From contig JAEWIR010000038.1 in NCBI GenBank assembly GCA_023386965.1, forward strand, positions 1 through 42,033: 42,033 bases of DNA, read 5' to 3'. Shown here piece by piece: positions 14,632 through 22,943 of the stretch (position 1 is its first letter; the number at the start of each line of letters is the position of its first letter). The translations under genes and the position numbers were made by a program. This DNA is from Bacteroidota bacterium. GTDB taxonomy: Bacteria > Bacteroidota > Bacteroidia > Flavobacteriales > Weeksellaceae. The notes below the pieces were generated by a model, which saw only the letters and a list, made by a program, of their open reading frames with translations, did not search any database and was not told the origin of the DNA.

Positions 14632-17286
14632 TTAATTTCCGGGCTCTTTCTTTTTAAAGATCCGCTGCAGCAAGCCTTCTTTTTTGGCTGGTTTTTCCTC
14701 ATTGTCCTTTATTTTTTGCTTTACATTTTCAACCTTGGTTTTAACCGAGGTTTTTGTTTGTTCCGCGGTAACTTTAGTATCTTTTATCGTATTGCGCACC
14801 GTTTTTTCAGTATTTTCCACATTTGCGCCAATCAGCGTCTTTTTGAGGCCTTCCTGAATCCCCTGCCAAAACAGGTTGAAGAACGATTTGGAAGGGTCGC
14901 GTTTCACATTGTCTACCACAACCGAGGCAGGGAAGGCTCCAGAGTTTGATTTTACAAATACATTGACCACAGCCGACAGCAGTTTCTTCTTTTCACCGGT
15001 TTCCTTCAAAAGAGCTACCTGCAAATTTTGATGTTTCATATTCAAAGTGCCGTTAAGTCCTGAGGCATTACCGCGGAAGTTGAAGATGAGATCCTGGATG
15101 GTCCCGGTCGCACGGGCCTTTAGATAAGGTTCAATAAACGCATTGATTCTTGCTGCAGGTAAGTCCGAAATGTTTCCCGAAATACTGAAAGCGTCGTTAG
15201 GTGCAGCTGTATCCATATTCCAGCGAACATTCATCGGCGATGCATTCATAAAACTACACTTTACGGTGATCGGGATTTGTGTGGTTTTTCCTTTTATCTT
15301 TGCTGAGTTCAGATTACGCACATTAACATTAAAGTTGCCGAATGTGAGTTTGCCGGGACCTTCGCTCTTTTCGGTGTCTTCCTCATATTCCAGCACCGAA
15401 TTTCTGACATCAAGATTTTTTACCGCCATAGGAAATTTGATTTTCCGCAGAAGCTCTGTGTACATAGGTTTCCGGCTTGGGTCATCATTGGGGATTTTGC
15501 TGCGGAAGATATTGGCATTTGCCCTGTTGATGGTTACGTTATCCGCAAACAGATGCTTGTTGGCAGTGGTGAGGCTCCAAGTACCTGTGGCTGTTATCTG
15601 CTGAGCCGTTAGGTCGTAAAGGTCCTTCTCTGTCGGTATCATCCTGATAAACTGAGCCCGGGTAACAAGTGGCTTCATGGCAAAATTATTCACCGACAAA
15701 CTTTTAGGATTAATTTTCAGCAGGCCCGTACTGAGGCTATAGAATCCGTTCAGCCGGCGTGAGAAACTGCTTACTTTCAAACTGTAATTCCCTGCTTTAA
15801 AGGGAACTGCTTCCTTCGCAGTTTCAGCATTCATTACTACATTCTGCGCTTTCAGGTTAAGGTTGGTGTAAGAGGTCTTTTTGCCCTCCGTGGTTACATC
15901 AAGCCCCGGGCTTCGCACCTGGAGTTTTTTCAGCGTCAACGGAAATGAGATCCAGCTGTAATCCGCTTTCCTGCCAGCTTTCGCCGGATTTGTTACCAGG
16001 TTTCCACGCAAATCATGGATCAGTGCACTTTCAGCATTCAGCTTAAGTTTGCTGTTCTGATATTCCCAGTAATCCATTGCCACCGCAATATGCCCTATGC
16101 TGAGGTTAGCCTGTGTGTTTCCGTTCGTGCCCGCGGATTTTATTTTGATATTGCGTAACTCTGCTTTTTCCGGCAAAATGGAAACATGAGCGGCGGCGAT
16201 TTGATGCGTGCCTGCTGAATAACCGATATTTTTTCCCACCACGTTAAATTTCTCATAGGAAAACGGGATGTTGCCTTTTGATGTTTCCTCATCCATCAGA
16301 AACTTATGGATGTTGATGTTCATATTTTGGGCATTAAAAATTTTTCTGCCATCCGCCTTAAGAATTTCCACATGGGCATTATTGAGGGATATATCTTCAA
16401 GATTCAGTTCGTACTTAAACTTCTTCTTGCTGTTCGCTGGAGCAGTAGAGGTATAGACCTTAAGCTCCGGATTGGATATGGAAAAGTTGGAAAGTGAAAT
16501 TTTGTTTTTTACCAAAAGGACATCCTTAAAGTCCATTTCTCGCGCTTTAAAATCAAAGAGGGCGCTTTTTGCGGAATATTTCTGAAAAACATCCGCCGGA
16601 GCCATCAGCGGTGTCACTTTAAAGTTGCGGATATTCATCAAACCATTTTCCGTGGTTATTTGATCGGCAGTTAAACCGTATACGTCATCCGGCCGGAAAT
16701 AGAAATTTTTTCCGCTGATGTCGTAGCTGTCAAAAACTACCGGCAGTCTGGATTCTACCGATTCTTCTGTCATCTGAAGGTTCTGGACATTCAGTTTCAG
16801 GTCCTGAACCTCTACAAACTTCTGTTTTGTGTGCCTGAAAAGCCTGATGTTGCCATTTTGAATTTTTATATTGCTGAAGACAAAAGGGCTGCGTTTTTTT
16901 CCTGTTCTGTCATCAACAGGTTTGGCCAGCACTACATTGAGGTCAGGATTAACCATCAGCAGGTCGGAGGTATTGATCTGTTTGTTAAACAGTGCATCAT
17001 AAATCCCCAATCTGCTTACTTCCAGTCTGTCCATGGTGCCCGTCAATCCTATGACATTCAGGTTTTGAGGATTTTTTGTGTTTACAGATATTCCCGTGGC
17101 TGTTATATTGCCCGTGATGACTGCGACCTCCAGGGACTTGTAGGAAATTTTGTACTCCGAATTATTCTTTATATAATCCGGCAGTTTATAATTGAGCCAC
17201 AGATTAATGCCAATGTGAGCCAGCACAAGGATGCCGGCCAATATTCCGAATACGGTGAGGAATTTGCGGATGGTATTTTTTTTCAC
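14632..17286 (-). CDS. Large AsmA-like membrane-anchored protein
   Basis: 884 residues beginning at a GTG codon (17286-17284; reads V/M-KKNTIRKF). One N-terminal transmembrane anchor (FLTVFGILAGILVLAHIGINLWL) is followed by a long periplasmic region of repeating beta-rich units such as FSNIKIQNGNIRLFRHTKQKF and VKNLDVRNSVLEYEEDTE, the style of AsmA/DUF748-type proteins that span or bridge the envelope and are linked to lipid transport or outer-membrane assembly. The C-terminal ~70 residues are Lys/Glu/Thr-rich and probably helical (NTIKDTKVTAEQTKTS onward), ending QRIFKKKEPGN. A TAATTTTG -7 box (minus, 17314-17307) lies 20 bp upstream, supporting this start; the next in-frame ATG is far inside. 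AsmA-like relationship is by pattern, not by a diagnostic motif. Confidence 0.75.
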   Translation of the reverse strand: MKKNTIRKFLTVFGILAGILVLAHIGINLWLNYKLPDYIKNNSEYKISYKSLEVAVITGNITATGISVNTKNPQNLNVIGLTGTMDRLEVSRLGIYDALFNKQINTSDLLMVNPDLNVVLAKPVDDRTGKKRSPFVFSNIKIQNGNIRLFRHTKQKFVEVQDLKLNVQNLQMTEESVESRLPVVFDSYDISGKNFYFRPDDVYGLTADQITTENGLMNIRNFKVTPLMAPADVFQKYSAKSALFDFKAREMDFKDVLLVKNKISLSNFSISNPELKVYTSTAPANSKKKFKYELNLEDISLNNAHVEILKADGRKIFNAQNMNINIHKFLMDEETSKGNIPFSYEKFNVVGKNIGYSAGTHQIAAAHVSILPEKAELRNIKIKSAGTNGNTQANLSIGHIAVAMDYWEYQNSKLKLNAESALIHDLRGNLVTNPAKAGRKADYSWISFPLTLKKLQVRSPGLDVTTEGKKTSYTNLNLKAQNVVMNAETAKEAVPFKAGNYSLKVSSFSRRLNGFYSLSTGLLKINPKSLSVNNFAMKPLVTRAQFIRMIPTEKDLYDLTAQQITATGTWSLTTANKHLFADNVTINRANANIFRSKIPNDDPSRKPMYTELLRKIKFPMAVKNLDVRNSVLEYEEDTEKSEGPGKLTFGNFNVNVRNLNSAKIKGKTTQIPITVKCSFMNASPMNVRWNMDTAAPNDAFSISGNISDLPAARINAFIEPYLKARATGTIQDLIFNFRGNASGLNGTLNMKHQNLQVALLKETGEKKKLLSAVVNVFVKSNSGAFPASVVVDNVKRDPSKSFFNLFWQGIQEGLKKTLIGANVENTEKTVRNTIKDTKVTAEQTKTSVKTKVENVKQKIKDNEEKPAKKEGLLQRIFKKKEPGN

Positions 17287-17306
17287 AAGGATTCTGCGTT
17301 GTGTGG

Positions 17307-17314
17307 CAAAATTA
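17307..17314 (-). promoter_or_regulatory. -7 box for the AsmA-like gene
   Basis: TAATTTTG on the minus strand, 20 bp upstream of the GTG start at 17286. It supports the GTG choice and separates this gene from the DUF2797 gene. Confidence 0.5.
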
Positions 17315-17375
17315 GCTTATGACATCCGCGTTGCCTTATACGCTGCGCCTTTTATCTTACATTATTTATGCGCGT

Positions 17376-18176
17376 TTATAAGTGACTTACATCCAGATTG
17401 ATCACATAGCCTTCATGCGCACGAACATTAATGAAAAATCCGCCCTCAAAAGAGAGATACTGACCCTTGATCCCGTTCAGTGTACCGCTGAACTCGGGAT
17501 TTTTCTCCAGCGTAACAGAGGTGATCTTCTCCGGAGCTTCATACGGATAGTCCAGTCTTTCCATCTCATGCTCCATCGAGTAAAAATTCTGAAAATCTTC
17601 AGGGAAGTATCCGCGTATTTTGTCCCGGAAATCTTTCAGGTCCAGGTCGCCTTCAAAATCATCTTCCAGCATTTTTCGCCAGTTCGTCTTATCAGACAGA
17701 TGTTCTTTAAGGGCCACCTCTATCATACCCGCCTCGTATCGGTTTTCTGTCCTTGCAATGGGTAGGGCGAAAGTGGCACCCTGGTCAATCCATCTTGTCG
17801 GAATCTGACTTTCTCGCGTTACACCCACTTTCACATCGCCCGTATAGGCCAGATATACGATATGCGGACGCAGCTGTATCGATTTTTCCACCTCCAGATC
17901 CCGCTCGCCAATTCCCAGATGTGCGGTTGAAAGTTCTGGGCGTATAATCGTGTCACTCGCGTACGGGCTTTCGAAAAAACATTTTTTACAGTATCCCATA
18001 CGGTAAAGCTTCTCATCGCGGTCACAGCAGACACACTGATAGCCTGTGTGCCGGATTGAAAGTTTCTTGCCGATTAGCTGGTTCATCATAATAAGATCTG
18101 TACCCAAAGAAAGGTAGTACTGAATGGGCTTACCGTTTTGGGTACACATCTTTAAAATCTGTCCGGAGAACTGCAT
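17376..18176 (-). CDS. DUF2797 family protein with zinc-binding cysteines
   Basis: 266 residues, cytosolic. The N-terminal third has a cysteine cluster CVCC at about residues 48-51 followed by CKKC about 20 residues later (CVCCDRDEKLYRMGYCKKCF), likely binding one zinc. Next comes VYLAYTGDVKVGVTRESQIPTRWIDQGA, a pattern related to the GIY-YIG fold and typical of DUF2797. No enzymatic function is established for the family; GIY-YIG relatives are nucleases. Start ATG at 18176. It is divergent from the epimerase gene with an 81-bp gap. Family assignment is good; function unknown. Confidence 0.85.
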   Translation of the reverse strand: MQFSGQILKMCTQNGKPIQYYLSLGTDLIMMNQLIGKKLSIRHTGYQCVCCDRDEKLYRMGYCKKCFFESPYASDTIIRPELSTAHLGIGERDLEVEKSIQLRPHIVYLAYTGDVKVGVTRESQIPTRWIDQGATFALPIARTENRYEAGMIEVALKEHLSDKTNWRKMLEDDFEGDLDLKDFRDKIRGYFPEDFQNFYSMEHEMERLDYPYEAPEKITSVTLEKNPEFSGTLNGIKGQYLSFEGGFFINVRAHEGYVINLDVSHL

Positions 18177-18230
18177 TTTTCAATATTTGATGTAAAATTA
18201 CGGAATAAAGATTTGACCGTCTAAAATTAA

Positions 18231-18238
18231 TAGCTTTG
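18231..18238 (+). promoter_or_regulatory. -7 box before the epimerase gene
   Basis: TAGCTTTG, exact to TAnnTTTG, ending 19 bp before the ATG at 18258. A TTTG at 18212-18215 is only 15 bp upstream, shorter than the usual spacer. Confidence 0.5.
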
Positions 18239-18257
18239 TGAAAGTAAACAGCAGCAG

Positions 18258-19280
18258 ATGAAATACCTCGTAACGGGCGGCAGCGGCTTCATAGGGTCAC
18301 ACCTTGTAGAGCAGCTTTTAAATTTGGGACATTCTGTCATAAATATTGACAACTTTGATGATTTCTATGATTACAGAATTAAAATCAACAACACATTTGC
18401 CAGCATAGGTAAGAAATTGCCTTTTATCTTTGAAGATAAAGAGAAAGATGTTGCCCTTACGGTAAAGCATACATCTTCAGAGAAATATACGCTTATTTAT
18501 GCGGATATTCGCGAAAAAGAAGCCCTGGCTGAAATTTTTCGTACTCAAAATCCGGATTTTGTCATACACCTTGCCGCACTCGCTGGCGTACGACCCTCAA
18601 TAGAGCGTCCGCTGGATTATGAAGAAGTAAATATTCGGGGAACGATGCATATCTGGGAACTATGCCGGGAATATGATGTGCGTAAATTTATCTGCGCTTC
18701 CTCTTCCAGCGTTTACGGCAATAATGAGAAGGTTCCTTTCTCCGAAGAAGACCCTGTAGACCGGCCTGTTTCGCCTTATGCCGCCACAAAAAGGTGTGGC
18801 GAAATCCTGGGACATGTTTATCATCACTTATATGATATAGACATGATCCAGCTGCGTTTTTTCACTGTTTATGGGCCGCGCCAACGACCCGATCTGGCTA
18901 TTCATAAATTTACGTGGCTTATTTCAGACGGTAGGGAGGTTCCGTTTTTTGGCGATGGCACCACGGCCCGGGACTATACTTATATTGACGACATTGTGTC
19001 AGGAATTATGAAAGCTGCAGATTATCTTCAGGAGCATAAAGGCGTTTACGAAATTGTTAACCTTGGTGAGAGCGAAGTCATCAACCTTAATAAAATGCTG
19101 GGCACTTTAGAAGATGTTTTAGAGAAAAAGGCCCGTAAAAAGGTGCTTCCCCATCAGCCGGGCGATGTTCCCCAGACATTTGCAGATATCACAAAGGCAA
19201 AAGAGATGCTGGGATACAAACCGGCTACAGATTTCCGGAATGGCATAAAAAAGTTTGTGGAATGGTTTTTGAGAAAATGA
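18258..19280 (+). CDS. NAD-dependent nucleotide-sugar epimerase (UDP-glucuronate 4-epimerase-like)
   Basis: 340-residue extended short-chain dehydrogenase/reductase. The Rossmann NAD-binding motif VTGGSGFIGSH starts at about residue 5; HLAALAGVRPSIERP, ASSSSVYG and the catalytic Tyr174-x-x-x-Lys178 (SPYAATKRCGE) are present, as is RFFTVYGPRQRPDLAI. The combination GVRPSIERPLDYEEVNI and YGPRQRPDLAIHKF is typical of CapI/WbpP-style UDP-glucuronate 4-epimerases (UDP-GlcA to UDP-GalA) rather than GalE. The product would feed surface polysaccharide synthesis. It stands alone, not in a capsule cluster, with its own -7 box. Subfamily assignment is by pattern, so GalE-like or GMD-like activity is not excluded. 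Confidence 0.87.
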   Translation: MKYLVTGGSGFIGSHLVEQLLNLGHSVINIDNFDDFYDYRIKINNTFASIGKKLPFIFEDKEKDVALTVKHTSSEKYTLIYADIREKEALAEIFRTQNPDFVIHLAALAGVRPSIERPLDYEEVNIRGTMHIWELCREYDVRKFICASSSSVYGNNEKVPFSEEDPVDRPVSPYAATKRCGEILGHVYHHLYDIDMIQLRFFTVYGPRQRPDLAIHKFTWLISDGREVPFFGDGTTARDYTYIDDIVSGIMKAADYLQEHKGVYEIVNLGESEVINLNKMLGTLEDVLEKKARKKVLPHQPGDVPQTFADITKAKEMLGYKPATDFRNGIKKFVEWFLRK

Positions 19281-19403
19281 GTGCGGTTGCCTGCGGAAGT
19301 GCGCCGGTTGAGGATTTGAGCAGGGTTGTTTAACTGCTGCCAAATAAAAATCAAATTAATTGGAAATCAGATAGGAAAAGATTATTTTTCACATCTATTT
19401 TTT

Positions 19404-19411
19404 TACTTTTG
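19404..19411 (+). promoter_or_regulatory. -7 box before the DUF2795 gene
   Basis: TACTTTTG, exact to TAnnTTTG, ending 26 bp before the ATG at 19438; followed by an A-rich leader. The 157-bp gap before it (19281-19437) shows no clear terminator. Confidence 0.5.
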
Positions 19412-19437
19412 CAAAAATTTAAAATACAACAAAAGAT

Positions 19438-19659
19438 ATGTACTGGACACTAGAATTAGCTTCTTTCTTAAGTGATGCTCCCTGGCCTATGACGAAGGCA
19501 GAATTAATTGATTATGCCATCAGGACCGGAGCGCCCATGGAAGTTGTGGAAAATCTTCAGGCCATTGAAGACGAAGGTGAAATTTATGAATCCATAGAAG
19601 AAGTATGGAGCGACTATCCTACAGATGATGACTTCCTGTGGAACGAAGACGAATACTAA
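19438..19659 (+). CDS. DUF2795 family small acidic protein
   Basis: 73 residues, soluble and very acidic at the C-terminus (YPTDDDFLWNEDEY). The core MYWTLELASFLSDAPWPMTKAELIDYAIRTGAPMEVVENLQAIEDEGEIYESIEEVW matches the DUF2795 pattern, a small helical domain of unknown function. It is bracketed by its own -7 box and a strong terminator at 19672-19693, so it is a single-gene unit placed before secA. The A-rich leader and the isolated, well-terminated unit support a real and possibly highly expressed gene. Confidence 0.88.
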   Translation: MYWTLELASFLSDAPWPMTKAELIDYAIRTGAPMEVVENLQAIEDEGEIYESIEEVWSDYPTDDDFLWNEDEY

Positions 19660-19671
19660 AAATCCGTTAAT

Positions 19672-19700
19672 CGGATGCATTACGGTGCATCCGTTTTATT
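19672..19700 (+). terminator. Rho-independent terminator after the DUF2795 gene
   Basis: CGGATGCA (19672-19679), 6-nt loop, TGCATCCG (19686-19693), then GTTTTATTTTT. Eight perfect base pairs. Confidence 0.88.
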
Positions 19701-19702
19701 TT

Positions 19703-19710
19703 TAGATTTG
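19703..19710 (+). promoter_or_regulatory. Possible -7 box for secA
   Basis: TAGATTTG, exact to TAnnTTTG, immediately after the terminator T-run; 57 bp before the secA ATG. No -33 element recognised. Confidence 0.3.
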
Positions 19711-19767
19711 CGTTAATTTAATTATTATTAGTGGCTTAATCCGTGGGATGGGCAGAAATCAATCAAT

Positions 19768-22700
19768 ATGAGTTTTTTAAACAAAGTTCTTAAAGGCTTT
19801 CTGGGAGACAAAAATGTTTCCGATCTTAAGGAAGTAAAAAAAGTAGTAGGAAAAATTAAAGCAGCGGAAGGTGATATTCAGCAGCTTAGCGACGATGGCT
19901 TGCGTAATAAAACTGCCGAGTTCAGAGAGAAGATCAAGGCTGCGGCTGCAAACATCACTTCTCAGATAGAGGCCACCCGGGAACAGATAAAAAACAGTTC
20001 TAATATTGATGAAAAAGAAGCCCTTTTTACAAAGGTGGACACGCTGAATAAAGAGGCGTACGCTGCTGAGGAAAAGGTACTGGATGAAATCCTTCCCGAA
20101 GCTTTCGCGCTCATCAAAGAAACGGCCCGCCGCTGGGCACAGAATGGTGAAATCCGTGTAACCGCGACTGATTGGGACAGACAGTTGGCTGCAACCAAAG
20201 ATTTTGTTGAAATCCAGGGTGAGGAGGCCGTATGGAAAAAAAGCTGGAATGCCCATGGTACTGAGGTGGTATGGGATATGGTGCATTATGATACCCAGTT
20301 CATTGGTGGTGTTGTGCTGCACAGTGGGAAAATTGCCGAAATGGCTACCGGTGAAGGTAAGACTCTCGTAGGAACCCTGCCAATCTATCTGAACGCACTT
20401 CCGGGACGTGGGGTGCATGTAGTTACAGTAAACGATTATCTGGCAAAGCGTGACTCCGCGTGGATGGGACCGCTTTACCAATTCCACCAGCTTTCAATAG
20501 ACTGTATAGACAATCACCAGCCTAATTCAGAAGGACGCCGGAAAGCGTACAACTCAAATATCACCTATGGTACGAATAACGAGTTCGGTTTTGACTACCT
20601 GAGAGATAATATGGTGACATCTCCGGATGAGCTTGTTCAGGGTGAACTTAATTTCGCGATTGTAGATGAGGTGGATTCTGTTCTTGTTGATGATGCCAGG
20701 ACGCCTCTTATCATTTCCGGACCGGTTCCTCAGGGTGACCGTCAGGAGTATGACGTGCTGAAACCTTCCGTAGACAGAATTGTAGCAGTTCAGAAGCAAA
20801 CTGTTTCACAGATCTTTAACGAAGCCAAGAAGCTGATTGCCGCCGGCAATACAAAAGAAGGAGGATTCAAACTGCTGCAGGCCTACCGTGGTCTTCCAAA
20901 GAACCGTCAGTTAATCAAGTTCCTCTCCGAAAGTGGTAACAGAGCCCTGCTTCAAAAGGTAGAGGGCCAGTATATGCAGGATAACAACCGCGATATGCCC
21001 ATCGTGGATAAGGACCTCTATTTCGTAATTGATGAAAAGAATAACCAGATAGACCTTACCGATAAAGGGGTGGAGTACATGTCCCAGGGTAACGACGATA
21101 AAGATTTCTTCGTACTTCAGGACATTGCTACAGAAATTGCAGAACTCGAAGCGAAAAACCTGTCTAAAGATGAAGAATTTGCAGCCAGAGAAGAGCTTTT
21201 CCGCGATTTTGCCGTAAAGTCAGAGCGTGTTCATACCTTGAACCAGTTGCTTAAAGCCTACACGCTTTTTGAAAAGGATGACGAATATGTAGTTATTGAC
21301 GGCGAAGTTAAGATCGTGGATGAGCAAACTGGCCGTATTATGGATGGCCGAAGATACTCAGACGGTCTTCACCAGGCGATTGAAGCTAAGGAGAACGTGA
21401 AGATTGAGGCAGCTACGCAAACTTTTGCTACCATCACGCTTCAGAACTACTTCCGTATGTACAACAAGCTTGCGGGTATGACCGGTACAGCAGAAACGGA
21501 AGCCGGTGAACTTTGGCAGATTTATAAACTGGATGTAGTGGTAATTCCTACTAACAGACCGATTATAAGAGACGACAGACAGGATTTGGTTTTCAAGACC
21601 AACCGCGAAAAATACAATGCTGTAATTGAGGAAATTGAAAGGTTAACAGCCGCCGGACGTCCGGTCCTGGTGGGTACCACTTCCGTTGAGATTTCTCAAT
21701 TGCTTTCCAAAGCGATGCAGCTTAGAAAAATACCTCATCAGGTGCTGAATGCGAAGCTCCACAAGAAGGAAGCAGAGATTGTAGCTGAAGCCGGCCGTCC
21801 CGGTCAGGTGACCATTGCCACCAATATGGCGGGCAGGGGTACCGACATCAAACTGCGTGAAGGCGTAAAGGAAGCAGGTGGTCTGGCCATTATTGGTACA
21901 GAGAGACACGACTCCAGAAGGGTAGACAGACAGCTGCGCGGTCGTGCCGGACGTCAGGGAGATCCCGGTAGTTCACAGTTCTATGTATCCCTGGAAGATA
22001 ACCTGATGCGTCTTTTCGGTTCAGAGAAAATTGCCAAGATGATGGACCGTATGGGTCACAAGGAAGGAGAGGTAATCCAGCACTCCATGATCACCAAGTC
22101 AATTGAGAGGGCTCAGAAAAAAGTGGAGGAAAACAACTTCGGTATCCGTAAGAGACTTCTGGAATATGACGATGTTATGAACAAGCAGCGTGATGTCATC
22201 TACAAAAGAAGAAAGAACGCGCTTTTTGGAGATCACCTGAAATACGACATCTCCAATATGATCTATGACGTTTCCCATTCCATTGTTTCAAAAGCGAAAA
22301 CTGACGGAGATTACAGGAATTTAGAATTTGAGATGATCAAGAACTTCACTATGGAGTCTCCTGTTTCTGAGAATGATTTCAAAAACAAATCCGTAGCCGA
22401 CCTTACTGAAACGGTTTACCGCGCTGCTGAGGAAGATTATGCAAAAAGACTGGAACTCATGAAGGAGAAGTCTTTCCCGATTATCGAAAATGTGTACCTT
22501 AATCAGGGAAGTATGTTTAAGATGATACAGGTGCCTTTCTCCGACGGAATCAAGACCATGACCATCGTGACCGACCTGCAGAAAGCATATGATACCAAAT
22601 GTCAGAGTTTGGTGGATGATTTTGAGAAAAACATCACCCTTTCGCTGATCGATGAAAACTGGAAACTGCATCTTCGTGAAATGGACGACTTGCGCCGTTC

Positions 22701-22839
22701 CTCGCAGGGAGCAGTATACGAACAAAAAGATCCGCTGGTAATTTACAAACAGGAATCCTTTTACCTTTTCAGCGAAATGGTAGACAGGGTAAATAGGGAA
22801 ACGATTTCTTTCCTTTACAAAGGTGAAATTCCTCAGTAA
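19768..22839 (+). CDS. secA: Preprotein translocase ATPase SecA
   Basis: Motor ATPase that drives unfolded precursor proteins through SecYEG; peripheral inner membrane and cytosol. 1023 residues, longer than the E. coli enzyme (901). Walker A ATGEGKT (GEGKT at 195-199), NEFGFDYLRDN, the VDEVDSVLVD Walker B region, MTGTAETE and ATNMAGRGTDIKL are present, as is RQLRGRAGRQGDPG of motif VI. Insertions relative to E. coli lie around residues 330-430 (KPSVDRIVAVQKQTVSQIF to KNNQIDLTDKGVEYMSQG). The C-terminus stops at FLYKGEIPQ, so the cysteine-rich SEC-C zinc tail that binds SecB/lipids is absent. A terminator follows at 22862-22889. Identity is certain. Confidence 0.98.
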   Translation: MSFLNKVLKGFLGDKNVSDLKEVKKVVGKIKAAEGDIQQLSDDGLRNKTAEFREKIKAAAANITSQIEATREQIKNSSNIDEKEALFTKVDTLNKEAYAAEEKVLDEILPEAFALIKETARRWAQNGEIRVTATDWDRQLAATKDFVEIQGEEAVWKKSWNAHGTEVVWDMVHYDTQFIGGVVLHSGKIAEMATGEGKTLVGTLPIYLNALPGRGVHVVTVNDYLAKRDSAWMGPLYQFHQLSIDCIDNHQPNSEGRRKAYNSNITYGTNNEFGFDYLRDNMVTSPDELVQGELNFAIVDEVDSVLVDDARTPLIISGPVPQGDRQEYDVLKPSVDRIVAVQKQTVSQIFNEAKKLIAAGNTKEGGFKLLQAYRGLPKNRQLIKFLSESGNRALLQKVEGQYMQDNNRDMPIVDKDLYFVIDEKNNQIDLTDKGVEYMSQGNDDKDFFVLQDIATEIAELEAKNLSKDEEFAAREELFRDFAVKSERVHTLNQLLKAYTLFEKDDEYVVIDGEVKIVDEQTGRIMDGRRYSDGLHQAIEAKENVKIEAATQTFATITLQNYFRMYNKLAGMTGTAETEAGELWQIYKLDVVVIPTNRPIIRDDRQDLVFKTNREKYNAVIEEIERLTAAGRPVLVGTTSVEISQLLSKAMQLRKIPHQVLNAKLHKKEAEIVAEAGRPGQVTIATNMAGRGTDIKLREGVKEAGGLAIIGTERHDSRRVDRQLRGRAGRQGDPGSSQFYVSLEDNLMRLFGSEKIAKMMDRMGHKEGEVIQHSMITKSIERAQKKVEENNFGIRKRLLEYDDVMNKQRDVIYKRRKNALFGDHLKYDISNMIYDVSHSIVSKAKTDGDYRNLEFEMIKNFTMESPVSENDFKNKSVADLTETVYRAAEEDYAKRLELMKEKSFPIIENVYLNQGSMFKMIQVPFSDGIKTMTIVTDLQKAYDTKCQSLVDDFEKNITLSLIDENWKLHLREMDDLRRSSQGAVYEQKDPLVIYKQESFYLFSEMVDRVNRETISFLYKGEIPQ

Positions 22840-22861
22840 AATTACAGATATGCAATAGATG

Positions 22862-22889
22862 GCGGCGGGAAATTTTTCCGCCGCTTTTT
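22862..22889 (+). terminator. Rho-independent terminator after secA
   Basis: GCGGCGG (22862-22868) pairs with CCGCCGC (22878-22884), extended by GAA/TTT-type pairs around an A/T loop, followed by TTTTTATTT. Strong GC stem. Confidence 0.88.
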
Positions 22890-22943
22890 ATTTGCCCGAT
22901 GTTTGCTTTAATTTTTACTAATTTTAGATTCCAATTCAAACGT

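Noticed and set aside
17314..17375. 20-codon plus-strand ORF starting MTSALPY in the gap between the DUF2797 and AsmA-like genes
   Set aside because: No promoter, no start context and antisense to the surrounding transcription; chance frame.
19777..20487. 236-codon minus-strand open frame at the secA 5' end
   Set aside because: Opposite conserved SecA residues; hydrophobic stretches come from antisense of charged codons.
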